From Adineta ricciae (lineage: Eukaryota; Rotifera; Eurotatoria; Adinetida; Adinetidae), in contig CAJNOJ010000044.1 of the NCBI GenBank assembly GCA_905250025.1, positions 62,001-126,000 of the forward strand: a stretch of DNA of 64,000 nucleotides, in the 5' to 3' direction. A model generated the notes under the pieces. That model was not told the DNA's origin, did no database searches, and worked only from the letters and a program-made list of their open reading frames with translations. Below, piece by piece: positions 1 to 11,960 of the stretch; positions within the stretch are counted from its first letter, which is position 1, and each line of letters starts with the position of its first letter. The translations under genes were made by a program, and so were the position numbers.

Positions 1-1001
1 TTCAGGTCAGCATGACAAAGTAGCTAAATATCGGCAACTGCATGATCAAATGGCAACATTTGTTCGAAATCCTGTTCCCGAACATTTAGTAGCTGCGCGT
101 CGTTTGAAAGAACATGTTGATCGAATTCTCGATCCGCGAATGTTCGGACCGGTTATGATGCCACCCATGATGGACATGGCCGGAATGGGACCATCTGGAC
201 CGAATGGTGGTCGTTTTATGACCAATGGAATTTTCGAACAATGTCAACGTGCTATCGTAGATTATCTGGGTAAAGATTCAACATTGAAATACAGCGTGTC
301 GAAACGCTTTCTCGAGCCCTTGAATGAAGTTCTCAACGGTGTACCCTACAGGTAAAGATACAGATCGAATTGATTCAAAACGAAAATTTCCTTTGTTAGA
401 AACATACGATTGGACACCGAAACAGTCGAACGTTCGTCATCGTCAGAAAATACTCAATCTCCACCATCTCTTGCAGATATCATTGAAAATGAATTTGCCA
501 ATCTATCCATGAATATCTACACCTATGAGTTGAAACCATTGTCAGATAAATTATCTTCATCGTCAACCACCGATATAAAAGAATCTTCTAGTCGTGATTA
601 TGAACTAACCTGTCGTTTTATTGAAATGAACATGCCTGTTGTTCCACCGATAAAAATGAAATTATCCGTGCGGTATCCAAATGAGCCACCTGAAGTTCTT
701 TCTTTAACATCAACAACCTCATGTCATACGCCAGCCAAACTTGAAAATTCAGGTAATTTGAAACTTGTTGACATATTCATTGTATATATCTGATGCATCG
801 TAGATGGTCATTCATTTTTCGAATCAATCTCTCGCAATTTTATATATTTTTTATTTAAACTACCGGCTCAGCACACGGTCACTGATGTTTTAGATATATG
901 GGTAAGATTCTTTCGCTTTCAACCGATTCGCTCTGAAAATGATTTTCTCTTCCTAGCGTACTGCTATTCAAAATGCTTCCTCATCACAAGATACAACCTA
1001 A
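1..1001 (+). CDS. MED15: Mediator complex subunit 15 (MED15), C-terminal part, 5' end outside window
   Basis: MED15 is a tail-module subunit of Mediator that contacts gene-specific activators in the nucleus. Only the C-terminal third is here. Exons: 1(or 6)-351, 400-752, 804-901, 957-1001; phases agree at every junction. The protein shows the family's C-terminal layout: a helical stretch (KYRQLHDQMATF), a segment with a C-x-x-A-I pattern (QCQRAIVDYL), then the conserved core where PPIKMKLSVRYPNEPPEV matches the 'PPLELSVPADYP' style of animal MED15, followed by AQHTVTDVLDIW near the end. A Met/Gly/Pro-rich linker (MMPPMMDMAGMGPSGPNGG) separates the first two blocks. The TTCAG at 1-5 could be an acceptor or exon sequence. 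Identification rests on recognisable short motifs, since this family diverges fast; another Mediator-like protein is unlikely. Confidence 0.78.
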
Positions 1002-1284
1002 AAAAAATATATTTTTTGTATATTCTTGCACACCTGTATCAATGATCAAAATGCATGTATATCCACTGTATAAAAGAGTGAATGTTTTGCTCTGTTCTTT
1101 TTCGATCTTGTTACAAGTTTATTTGTAATGATGTATAGCGATTAATAATCTCTTCACTCTTGTCTTAACAAGGAATATGTCAAATAAATGTCAGAGTAAC
1201 GTTTTAATCTTAGCAAAAGTATATTAGAAGTTCAAACGAAGTACGACTGTACTAAGCAGTTTTGTTGAAAGAAAGTAACAACAA

Positions 1285-2362
1285 TCAATCGAAACATGCA
1301 CAAACATCACGATTACATTTGTTAATCAAATCTGATTTCGAACAATTGAAAAGAACCGTCCATAGACGTTCAACAATGTGTCCAAAGAATGGATTGCTTG
1401 GAATTGATTTCGAAACCGGAGAACGTCTATCTGTATGAATCCAATGTGTACTATCAGCCTAGAAATATAAATCACAATCACAATCACAATGTCAACATCC
1501 AGATCAAAGTATACTCTACCGTGATTAGTTCATTCAAATACATATATATGCGTAAAGGTTGCCTTCTAATACGTTTGTTACTAACCAAAAATTGGCCTCG
1601 GTAAGCAACCTGCGGAAATCGATATCCAATCAACTGAATTGTATTTCAATTGCTACTTACTGTTTGTTTATCTGGTGGACATAGCGTTTGCGTGATCAAT
1701 GCCCATAGTTCTGCTAATCTGACCATGTTATTGTAGATATTTCGACCACAGTCATACACTTCCATCCATCTGGCTGAAACCAAGGGCATATATCCGACCG
1801 CCGTTGTGAATTGTTTCTCTAGTCGATTGACAAGCCAAGATTCGACTTCTTTGATTGAAACACCGTCCGCACCAGCTTGAGAGAATAGCGTATGATCAGC
1901 AAGTGTATCATAGTTGTTAATAATATGATAGAGATATGTGCCACCTTCCCGACCAACATTAGGCAATTGATGAACAACATCTACTTTTAACATTTTTTGA
2001 AGATAGATGCTGCTTATATTAGAATTTTTGTTATAAATAATAATGGAGACATTCAATCGTCGTATGCTTTGAAGATTTCGAATAAAACGAATAAACTGTG
2101 CAACTAAATTCAAGTCTTCCGCATAGTAGCTCAGAACTACATGGAATCCGTTGTTTCGTTTTAACGACTCGATGTTACGAATTGGAGAAATAGTTTTATT
2201 AATCCAAGTGTTAGAATACAAATCACTTAAATATGGTAATTTTCTTTCAAATCTTCCGCGTTCAAGGTAGATTAATATACATATAATAATCAAAATCACA
2301 ATAATACGTATGATACAGCGACGACCATTCAGATTATCACAGGCTGAAGCTTCCGACCACAT
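1285..2362 (-). CDS. DUF3431-family type II membrane protein, 321 aa
   Basis: Exons on the minus strand: 2362-1661, 1609-1520, 1458-1285. All junctions are GT-AG and the phases close (234+30+57 residues). A hydrophobic segment at about residues 18-34, after a short basic tail, suggests a type II signal anchor. The rest resembles the DUF3431 family: LSYYAEDLNL, then PNVGREGGTYLYHIINNYD, then a short exon GQFLVSNKRIRRQPL and a last exon with IVERLWTVLF, in the order usual for the family. The biochemical role of DUF3431 is not established; its fold is often discussed with glycosyltransferases, which I cannot test. The family is, to my knowledge, common in fungi and patchy elsewhere, so a horizontal origin is possible, although this copy carries two ordinary short introns. 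It converges with MED15, the ends being 283 bases apart. Confidence 0.75.
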
Positions 2363-3483
2363 GCTTTCTGCTTATTCTCTATGATTAGATTAAATACGAA
2401 TAGTTAAGTTCTTATTCTGAGTGGTGACAAGCAGGCTCACGAAAAGGAATCGGCGAATCGACATCTGACTCACTGTTATTTTTCGCATGCTGTGCATGCA
2501 GATTCAGCGAGACGAATTTGAAATAATCTTATTTTCGATGTGAAGGCATAGTTAAACAGTGGAAGAGAACAGAATGTACTTTAACTTTACCTTGAAGGAT
2601 GGTCACAACTCAGTGTCTGACTTTTATTTTCAAACATGATGTAAAAACATCTACTTTCACCTTGAATCTAGAATAATGTAAAATCATTCTGCGTCTTGTC
2701 GGCGAATAATATGTAAGATGTCCAAAATACGTGTCTCACTCATTTTTGTCTTAAGTACAAGAGCTTTTAACCGCTCTGTATTGCCAGAAAATATTTAAGA
2801 CTATTACTCGCCCATTTCTAATTAGCATAGGTGATCTTAGCGTACTCGAACTTTAAATTCAAAAGTTAAAATAAATACATGATCAGCAATTTCTCAAATA
2901 ATCTTACAAGTATCACCCTTAGTAGTGATCAACGAAGAATCTTACCCGATATATTCAATCTAAACGTCTACCCATTCAGTCTCGCATCCGAACAGATCCT
3001 AAGTTTCCAGAGTGTGAACTTTGGCAGTTAATTTGTGAATACAGCTAACATCCGCCTATCAATTATTCCAATTGTTTTTCTTTCCAAGGAGACTTTCATT
3101 ATTGTGAGTAGTAACACTTACCAATAGTAATTTAAAAAACGCAGTTCTCTCCAAATATCCGAACCTTTTATAGAATACTACGCCGACACGTTCAAAGTAT
3201 AATTGTCATTATTTTTTTTCTAAGAATGCTCAAAATCAATCTTAGAAAATATGAATAGACAGTCGTAGTTTTATTGTAAGCAAAAGTAAATATTAAAATT
3301 TATGATCGAAAGTGTTTTCATTCGTTCTCATCTGTTTGCATATAAAAAGAATAAAGTAAACTTTTTTGAATGGTTTACAATGATTGCAGCTTTCACTTTT
3401 CTTTTCTTTCTGTCTTTGACTGTTAATGAAAGAGAACGATAGTTCGTTGTTTGTCAATTACGGTTACTAGGAGCATTGACGGA
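2363..3483. other. Intergenic stretch between divergent genes
   Basis: AT-rich sequence between the 5' ends of the DUF3431 gene (minus) and the Mab-21-like gene (plus). I see no long reading frame, tRNA-like or repeat structure. It must hold both promoters, but I find no clear TATA element. A pyrimidine-rich tract near 3390-3420 precedes the Mab-21-like start. Confidence 0.5.
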
Positions 3484-4539
3484 ATGGCAACTAATAAAAG
3501 TAGATATTTACGAACTATTAGCGAATCCTCTAGTCATGCAGGACTCGATCCAGATCAAAGACATGTAGTTAATTTGGAACGATATCGTTCTTTGTCAGCC
3601 AAGGTTGAGCGATGTTTACAAGAAATCATCGAACGTATCCATAAACAAAATCCAACATTGAACTTTGAATTACTTGTTCCGCCAGCCTCCCATTTGACAT
3701 CTTACTTACCAAACGAAAATAAAGAATTTTATTTCGATTTTTATCTTGTTTGGAAAAATTTTGGTCGATTTCAAATTGAAAAAGATGATTCATCCATCTG
3801 TTGCAAAATTAAATACCTGAATAAATCCATTACCTGGTCACGTGCTGAACAAGATCGTCTATTAATCACCCATGTAGATAAGACGAGATCATCTTATATC
3901 AATGGCCGTGGTTTACGTGATTTATTTCTCGAAGCACTTCGCGACCGGTCACTCGATCTGATTCGTTTGGATTTCATTGAATATCTTATCTATTTTGATT
4001 TGATCATCCCTTCAGCAAAAGAAAAAACAACGTGTCACGTGTCCCTTCTGCCATGCATACATATTCCTGAAGAAAATGAAGTTTTACTACCGTATGGCAC
4101 ACTTCGTTGGTACCAGAGATCATTAAGACCAATCAGTGAAAACAATCTCAACAATTGTCTTCAACAACCTTTACAGCACATTTCCATTCGTCGTTACTTA
4201 TCAACAAATGATACAGTGGATACATCAGCTAAATGCACACGGCAAGATCAACTAGCGTTTGCACGTGCTCGAGCGATTATCCATGAATTATTGTTGCCAT
4301 GTACATTGGAACATTGCGATACTATGGAGCTACTTCGTTCACCTTTTGATGATGATTTAGATGAGACGGAAAAGCTTTTCTTTATACCTCATCGAACAGA
4401 TCGAAATTGTAATGTTTTTCCAGCCGGACAGTATCTATTAGATGATCCGAAAGCAAAACGATTTGTTAAACGAATATTGCAGATTAATACGAAAATACCA
4501 ACGACAATACAAAGAGAAAACAGCGAAGTGAAAGCTTAA
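3484..4539 (+). CDS. Mab-21-like / cGAS-like nucleotidyltransferase-fold protein, 351 aa
   Basis: A single open frame without visible introns. I chose the ATG at 3484; the frame opens upstream only from a non-ATG codon. Features that recall Mab-21 proteins, in order: an N-terminal helix (LSAKVERCLQEIIERI), then NFELLVPPASHL and FDFYLVWKNFGRF (Mab-21 has 'SSLNE ... EFEVVLYLNQMGVFNF' here), then YINGRGLRDLFLEAL (compare 'YLSARKIRSRFQTLV'), then HVSLLPCIHIP (compare 'VQITPAFKCTGIWP'). The C-terminal third has extra sequence and ends in a basic tail. I do not see the GS and acidic-pair signature of an active cGAS-like enzyme, so a non-catalytic role is more likely. An AATAAA lies at 4572-4577. 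The family call is by motif order only and could be wrong. Confidence 0.55.
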   Translation: MATNKSRYLRTISESSSHAGLDPDQRHVVNLERYRSLSAKVERCLQEIIERIHKQNPTLNFELLVPPASHLTSYLPNENKEFYFDFYLVWKNFGRFQIEKDDSSICCKIKYLNKSITWSRAEQDRLLITHVDKTRSSYINGRGLRDLFLEALRDRSLDLIRLDFIEYLIYFDLIIPSAKEKTTCHVSLLPCIHIPEENEVLLPYGTLRWYQRSLRPISENNLNNCLQQPLQHISIRRYLSTNDTVDTSAKCTRQDQLAFARARAIIHELLLPCTLEHCDTMELLRSPFDDDLDETEKLFFIPHRTDRNCNVFPAGQYLLDDPKAKRFVKRILQINTKIPTTIQRENSEVKA

Positions 4540-4980
4540 CTTTATTTTCTTGTATCTTTTTCGATTCTTTTAATAAAGAGTTTAAAATCTTTCTCTTTCA
4601 AATATTTCTACTGGATACAGCTTAAAGATGTTTTATGCATGCAGCTATCACAAAGCGACATCTAGTGTACACGGAATGCAAATTTAAATTTGATTTTTCC
4701 GATTAGGAATATTAAAAAAATGAATAAATAAATCCATTTTCGATTATACGATCAATAAGAACCGAAAATCTTCTACAAATTTCCTTTGAATAGAAATGGA
4801 GGTTTCACTAAGTTATTCATGGCCGATTGGTTAGGTCAAACGGCCATATCAAATCAATCATTTTGTTAGTTAGTCAGATGACCATATTAATTTGATCTCA
4901 CCGTGAACGGTTGATCTAATCATGTGCCTTCTATTGTTTCAGACTTTTTCGTCGTTGGTTTCCATCATTTTCGACTCAAT
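4540..4980. other. Intergenic stretch, Mab-21-like 3' end to RPS11 start
   Basis: Contains the AATAAA at 4572-4577 for the upstream gene and the presumed RPS11 promoter and leader. An imperfect repeat of 'ggtttcac/ggccgattggttaggtcaaacggcc' type occurs near 4800-4845, but no other feature is evident. Confidence 0.4.
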
Positions 4981-5619
<639 letters not shown>

Positions 5620-5971
5620 GCAAAATCTACCAAACTGACAACATCAATCACATCACAGCGACAAACATAGTGTTATTTTCGTTTTGTTTTGTTTTGCTGT
5701 CGACTGTGATTAGATATGTCTCATACCAGAGAATAAGAATAAAAAACATAATTTGATAACATCAACTTCATACGAAACAGTATTTCTTTTTCTAGAAAGT
5801 TAACCTTGTCGTTTCTTTTTAGATTGATTTATTGATGTGTTAACGCACAACATACTTCAGCCATGACCAGTACATTTGTCATTCGTCCAACTGAATGTTG
5901 CTGAGGTCACTTTTCATATCATTGGTGTCATTTTAGATATTCATTTTTTCAATTTTTTCTTCGAATTTACA
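5620..5971. other. RPS11 3' UTR and NBR1 leader
   Basis: Holds the RPS11 polyadenylation signal (5738-5743) and the 5' region of the NBR1-like gene. A small ATG-led frame (5863 onward, MTSTFVIRPTE) could be an upstream coding exon carrying the first PB1 strand, but I found no donor-acceptor pair that joins it in phase. Confidence 0.4.
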
Positions 5972-8900
5972 ATGGCATCTGATCCGAAAGATGCAACAGA
6001 TATCAATGAGGCGAAAAAACAAACACCTATTGAAGTCAAAGATTGGAATGATTTAATGCAACACGTAAAGACGACTTTCATTGACTATTGATGGATACAT
6101 TTCTCATTCTTCTAGGCTCAGATTTTATCGAAAGGTTCTGATAAACAAATGAAAATCTGTATGATTGATGAAGAAAACGAAAATATCCGCTTACAAAATC
6201 AGGATGAATTTAATCTCAACGTTCAAGTAAGTCGTCCCGAGTCTTTTCTATGACATCGTCAAGGTTAATCCTTTTATTTTAGTATGCTCGAGACCATCAT
6301 ATCAAATCTCTTAGTCTTTTCATCTACGTCGATGATAACCGTCTATTTAACGGAATCTACTATATCGACAAACTTGTTTTTCCATCCGATAAGTTACAAA
6401 TATTGCTGGATAATGTTCTCGTTGAGAAATGGTACATTCCAGTTAAACAAGATGAACCACTGGGTGTCTGTTTGACTGCAGCAATTAATTTCGCCCAAAA
6501 TGGTAACAATAAATTAGTAAATAACTCACTTTTTTATTGTTCTTTTCTCAAAGGTAAACTTGATAGTAATGCAGATTGCAAACGTTTTATCGAAGATATT
6601 GTCCCAGAAGCGTTTCGTAAGGTAAGAATAAGCAAAATATGTGTTTCATGTTGAGTTAAACTACAAATATGTCTATTTCAGTTACAAAACACCGAATCTG
6701 TCATGTCATGGCCGCGTGAAATTCAATGTGGTATTTTCGAAATGGTGGAACTACTAGTCGATCTAGTTGGTACCCGTCTATGTTACCCACCGGTTCCTGT
6801 TACATTATTAAAAGCACTTGCCACAGTTAGTTAATCTTACGAAAAGCGAGTTTCATTGTTGGAAAACATTTCTTTTCTATTTAGGCATTCGACACGAATA
6901 CAAAATTTTCTGAAAAACATAAAAAGGAGCTGCTACCATCACAACGTGCATATACAATCAAAGATGGCGATTTCTTGCGCGAAACTTATGGTCGTGAAAC
7001 CTATGGTTGGCTTCGATCGATGATCCAACGTGTAAGTTTCTTTTGTATACGCTTTCCTTCTAATGAATGACTTTTAGTTCCTTGCACAAAACGGTTTGGA
7101 TCGTATTCGTTTACAATTTGAGTGTATTAATGCATCAAATTCCACAAATATGGCTAAGGTTTGTTGTTGAATTAATATTTTTCCTTTCAGCACAATCGTT
7201 TTATTTTAGGAATATAATGCTCTCTTCGAATTATTCTCAAAATGCAATAAATGTGTGAATGCAGAACGTTATCGTTTAATCTTTCATCGACCAATTCATC
7301 TTGCACTTCAATATCTTCGAAAAGAAAAATCTGCCATCGAACAAAATCATGAAGTAATGATTAAAGTTACCCATCGATTCTGAAGAATTACTTTTCTTTC
7401 TAGTTGAAACAACTACATGAGACATTAGTCGATATCTGTCAGAAATATGACTTAAAGGATGAAGTAAAAACCCTGTTAACTTTAGCAAGCTGTGCGATCC
7501 GACCTGATCTTTTACCAGTATCGACTGAGAACGATTTGGAAATAATCCCTCTTATCGAGGTAAGTAGAACATTCCATAATGCATATGATTGAAAATATGC
7601 GGACGGAGTTATACGATTGAAATTTGTATAGTTAACACCTTCAGCACCGAGAAAAACGAAAAACTACGATTGCTATGAAAGACTGGCAGAAGATATTCGA
7701 TCAATGTCAATAAATGGTGAAGATCCTGATCGAAAGGTACACAAATCTATTTACTGTTGACTATATATAATTGAATTTCTTTTCAGAATGTTAAAAAACA
7801 ACGAACTGATGAACAGGTGCCGATAACATTATTTACCCACAATCTTACGGAATGCATCGAGGTAAGATACCTAATGCGATTCCGAAAAAAGAGTAGGATA
7901 ATCATCCTATTGGTGTCTAGGAATTGTTAACTGCAACAGAGAAACGTTCGATTAAACGAAAACATCGTCGTGAACATCAACGTACAACTTTAACATCGGT
8001 TAGTTCGAGTCATAGTAACAAAAAAGAAAGCAAACGATCAAATACAATTACATTACCACCACTACAAACTTATGATCGGTAAGGAAAAAACGCACAACTT
8101 GAAACATCTCTTCTTATGCTCATTTAATATTAGAACCAACCCGGAAGATATTCTTCGACACTTTGCTCCGATGAAATTGAAAGTTGCCACACTGTACGAA
8201 AATCTTTACACAGCAACATGTCTTGGCAACATTCGGGATGTTTTAAAAATCGAGGAAAAACTCAAATTACTTAGGTAGGCAAAAGCTTTATGACCAGCTA
8301 ACCCAAGTATCTGTTCAAAAAAAAAATTTTTTTTCATTTAGCCCATTCTCAGCTCGTTTCATTGCCGATGAAAACGCGCCAGATGTAACAAAGATGCAAC
8401 CAGGACAAACTTTTCGTAAAGGTTGGATTCTCTTCAATGATGGTTCTTTGCCATGGGATAGTAATGATATTCAATTGGTTAATCTATCGGATGGCATTCA
8501 AGTCGTTCAGCAACCGGTCGTCCCAATCACGGCTCCACATGCGCGAGCTGTTATTACCGCTGATTACAAATGTGCAGATAAACCGGGAAAATACGAGAGT
8601 AAATGGATACTTTCCTATCGTCAACAAACATTCGGTCCGATGATATGGTGCTCGATTGAAGTTGTTGATAAACCAGTAGCGGAAAAAACAAATCGTAAGA
8701 CAATTTCTTTATCACTTTTGCGCTATTGATGATCGTTAAATATTTTAGAACCAATCGTAGATGAAAGTGATTTCGAATTTGTCGAAGTGCCTTTACCAGC
8801 TTGTTTCGATTTATCAAAACCGTATCAATCTATCATGCAATCATCAAGCGACAGTTCATTTAACGTGAGCATCTTTCGTAGTTATTTACAAAGTTGAATT

Positions 8901-9749
8901 CAATCTCGTCTTGTTTTATATAGTCAAGTTTTATTTTATCCAATGTTGATCCGGCCGAATCATTACCAATTGATTTCTGTACGGTTCACAGTAAGAATAA
9001 CTTTTCGTTTAACATAAACTTAGATTGTTTCCATTAATGCTTTTTGTTTCAGTTGACAACTTGAAAAATTCATTCGATGATGATATAGATACTCTTTCAA
9101 TTTTCACCGATTCATCTGCTATGTTCCCATCAACAACTGAAGCTGTTGAACAACCTATCCCAACGAATATCGTATCTGAGGAAGCAGTATCACTGATTGA
9201 ATTAGCTCCACCTGCTGATGATCAAGTATCAACTGCTCCAAAGCCAGATAATGTCGAAGAACATGAACCAGTTCGTTCAAGGTATATACACTAATTCTAA
9301 CATTTATTTGAATCTCATCGTTTCTACTTTAGTCAACCATTAGACTTTGTCGATACGGTTGTCACAAATATTTTTAGTGTGGCAAAACACGCAGGTTCAA
9401 CTGCAAAAGCCATCTTCAACACCTTGCAAGCATTTGATGAAGTATGAGAAAATCTGCAATATGAACATGTTAATTTTCTTTCTTTCTGTTAAAGGTGAGC
9501 ACTTCAGCAACAGAAGTTTCTAAAGAAAAGCAATTATCATTGGTGAATACATTTGAAGAAGTCTCACAAAAACGCACAGATACTTTTCCAACAGAAGATC
9601 AAATGCAAGCACTAATTGAAATGGGATTTGTTAATCGCGCTAAGAACCAACGCCTATTGCGAGAAAATGCAAATGACTTAGCCAAAGTGATTGAATTGCT
9701 AACACTCGATAGCAATGATGATACCGATTGGTTTGCTCATCGTCATTAG
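5972..9749 (+). CDS. NBR1: NBR1-like selective autophagy receptor (PB1, four-tryptophan, LIR, UBA), about 923 aa
   Basis: Bridges ubiquitinated cargo to Atg8/LC3 on forming autophagosomes. Nineteen exons: 5972-6064, 6116-6226, 6283-6502, 6554-6621, 6682-6825, 6885-7031, 7078-7158, 7210-7353, 7404-7559, 7632-7736, 7787-7861, 7921-8078, 8134-8274, 8342-8694, 8749-8864, 8924-8990, 9053-9281, 9333-9441, 9495-9749; 2772 nt closes in frame. A PB1 domain near the N-terminus carries the acidic DEENENIRLQNQDEFN loop. The NBR1 four-tryptophan domain (about 550-660) reads ENAPDVTKMQPGQTFRKGW to FGPMIWCSIEV. It is followed by a LIR-like DESDFEFVEV (about 670) and a C-terminal UBA (MQALIEMGFVNRAKNQRLL). 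I see no ZZ zinc finger, only one C-x-x-C (SKCNKC). The start is uncertain: the first PB1 strand may lie in an unfound upstream exon. Confidence 0.9.
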
Positions 9750-10169
9750 ACGTTCTCATCAATGACTTTTTTTCTCAACTGTATAATATGTAAAAAGAAA
9801 CTAAATAGTTCATCAGATTTCTTCTAATCTAGCTTCTCATTTTCTTTTCTGCGAATATGTATATTTCATTCTTTTTTAATTCTCATGAATACGTGATTGT
9901 TTTCAAACTGGTTGGTAAGATTGTACAAAATTTTGTTTTTCTTTTCTATTATTCATTCTAGTATCACTTTTATCTCTTTAGTTAAACATACAGAACATAA
10001 TCTTGAAAATTAGACCTCGTGCGTTTGTGTGTGTGTGCGTTATATTCATTTTGAACAATAAATTTGCAGATTTCTCTCTTTTATTCCTCCTTCAAACTTC
10101 TTAGCATCACCTGCGAACGTATTAAAGAACAAGAGTTTGTTTTCCTATTCTAGATTGATAACTTCAATC
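9750..10169. other. Intergenic stretch after NBR1
   Basis: AT-rich 3' UTR and intergenic DNA with a short TG-rich run near 10020-10040 and an AATAAA at about 10057. No coding or RNA feature seen. Confidence 0.4.
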
Positions 10170-10471
10170 ATGTGAGTTTCATTTCCTTGTACATTCTATG
10201 GATATTTTACGAAGAATTGTTCAGGTTACGTCATAAGTCGATTCTCGAAACATATGGCTTGGGTTCATCATCCGCCGAAGATCAACAACGTCGAAGTAAT
10301 GATGGTCAATACCCACCGGTTCGTCATCGTAACGAACGAGAACGGCCACGTTCAATTCGTTTAAAGCCGCAGGAATACATTTTAATTATCATTGCAGCTC
10401 TCGCTATCGCAGCTCTAGTCATTTATCACGCATTTAAATCATATTTCGAATACTTTTTATCGAATGAATAA
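10170..10471 (+). CDS. Small C-terminally anchored membrane protein, about 81 aa
   Basis: I model two exons, 10170-10171 and 10225-10471, so that the intron (GTGAGT ... TTCAG) splits the start codon AT|G. The product begins MLRHKSILETYGLG, has a charged middle rich in Arg and Glu (RHRNERERPRSIRLKP), and one strong hydrophobic segment near the end (EYILIIIAALAIAALVIYHA, about residues 50-69) followed by about 12 residues. This is the layout of a tail-anchored or small integral membrane protein of the ER or mitochondrial outer membrane. I do not recognise the family. An alternative is a longer protein reading through the putative intron from a non-ATG start, which I consider less likely. Confidence 0.55.
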
Positions 10472-10668
10472 CTCAGATCGAAATTTTGTTTATCTTTTCA
10501 GTTTGTTGTTGATGACATATCTATAAATAGATCTAGTCTAAGTATGTACATTGTTTTAGATTAGTTATATAATATACCTCCGTTCGGTAAAAATGTTGAG
10601 TTTGATTATGTTCATCAACTGGATCCTAGAATAATTCTATTCCTATCAAATATTTTCGCTTGGTGAAG

Positions 10669-11960
10669 ATGGAAACTCCTGCGGCAACAAAAAGAAAACA
10701 TGAAGATGGGATAACCAATGATGATGGTCAATCAACAGTGATCGATAGTAAATACTCTTGACTATAGATGCAGATTCATAGTCATGAATTTTAATCTAGA
10801 TACAAATGCACAACCGGCGAATAAAAAACAAAAAAAGAAGAAAAACGTTCGTTTTGATGATGTGACAGTTTATTACTTTGCTCGTAGTCAAGGTTTTGTC
10901 AGTGTACCAAGTCAAGGCACAGTCACTCTTGGTACGCACAATACTAATTTTTCGTTTTCGAAATTTGATCAAGTCATATACGATTGTTTTAGGTATGGTT
11001 CCAGAGCATTCGCATGTTGAACAGTATTCAGTAACGGATTTCTTACGTGTTCGTCGAGCAATTCACAAATCGATCTTACGTGAAAGAAAACTACTTCCAC
11101 CGTCTTCATCTAACGGTAAGCCAATGGAGTAGATCAACCATTCAAAAACCATTGTTTTTTTTTTCTCTCAATTTTCAGCTATGGATAGTGACAATGATGA
11201 AGACGAACCTCTGCCTGTTGACGATTATTACTTTGTTCAACCGATAGCTACACGACAACGTCGAACTTTATTGAAACAAGCAGGTCTTGTTAAAATTGAT
11301 GCGACGGAGAAATATGAATTAGCATCGATTCGACGTTCACGTGAAGTTTGCGGTTGTTCATGTACACGTGAAACAGGCGGATGTCAACCGACCACATGTG
11401 ACTGTTATTTGAATGGGATTGCATGTCAAGTTGATCGCTTAACATTTCCATGTCCGTGTGCGACTATGCTTTGTAAAAATCCTTTGGGAAGACTTGAGTT
11501 CAATCAAAATCGTGTACGAAATCATTTTTTTGATACAATCACAAGATTAGAAGCCGAAAAAAAACAAGATGAACTTGGTAATTTGTCTCTTCTTGTTTTT
11601 ATCTCTGTACACAATCTTGCTTTAGCTTGTTTTACCAGTCAACAAACGATGTCTGATGATCTGTCTACTATCACATCGATCTTATCATCAATCATATCGC
11701 AAATTGAACTCGAAGAATATCAAATCGCATCTGCTGTACATTTCCTGGTCTCATCAGTCGAAGATCCAGTAATGATTACCGAAGAATCATCAACACTATT
11801 GCCGATGATTTACTCGTCGAATGTGCAAACGACTTGTATTCCATCTTCATCCAAGGATCACTTAATTCCAACATCCCGAGAATGTCAGAAATCGTCGCTA
11901 CAACGAAAGACAACTAATTCTCTTTCATCTTCAGCAATAATTTCGACTGAATTGTCATAA
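10669..11960 (+). CDS. CSRNP: Cysteine/serine-rich nuclear protein (CSRNP/AXUD1 family), about 355 aa
   Basis: Nuclear transcription factor family related to vertebrate CSRNP1-3 and fly Axud1. Exons: 10669-10747, 10800-10931, 10993-11115, 11179-11577, 11626-11960. Key motifs: KKKNVRFDDVTVYYFARSQG followed by GFVSVPSQGTVTLG (family: [20 protein letters not shown]), an Arg-rich helix FLRVRRAIHKSILRERKLL, and the cysteine core CGCSCTRETGGCQPTTCDC, then GIACQVDRLTFPCPC, ending LGRLEFNQNRVRNHFFDTI. The C-terminal tail is Ser/Thr-rich and poorly conserved, as in the family. I treat 11578-11625 (GT...AG, 48 nt) as an intron although it is open in frame; if retained it adds 16 hydrophobic residues. 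Confidence 0.9.

Noticed and set aside
3451-3483. Eleven-residue extension of the Mab-21-like protein
   Set aside because: Requires TTG initiation; the ATG at 3484 is preferred.
5876-5971. Upstream extension of the NBR1 first exon in frame
   Set aside because: It begins only at a non-ATG codon and gives hydrophobic Phe-rich text unlike a PB1 strand.
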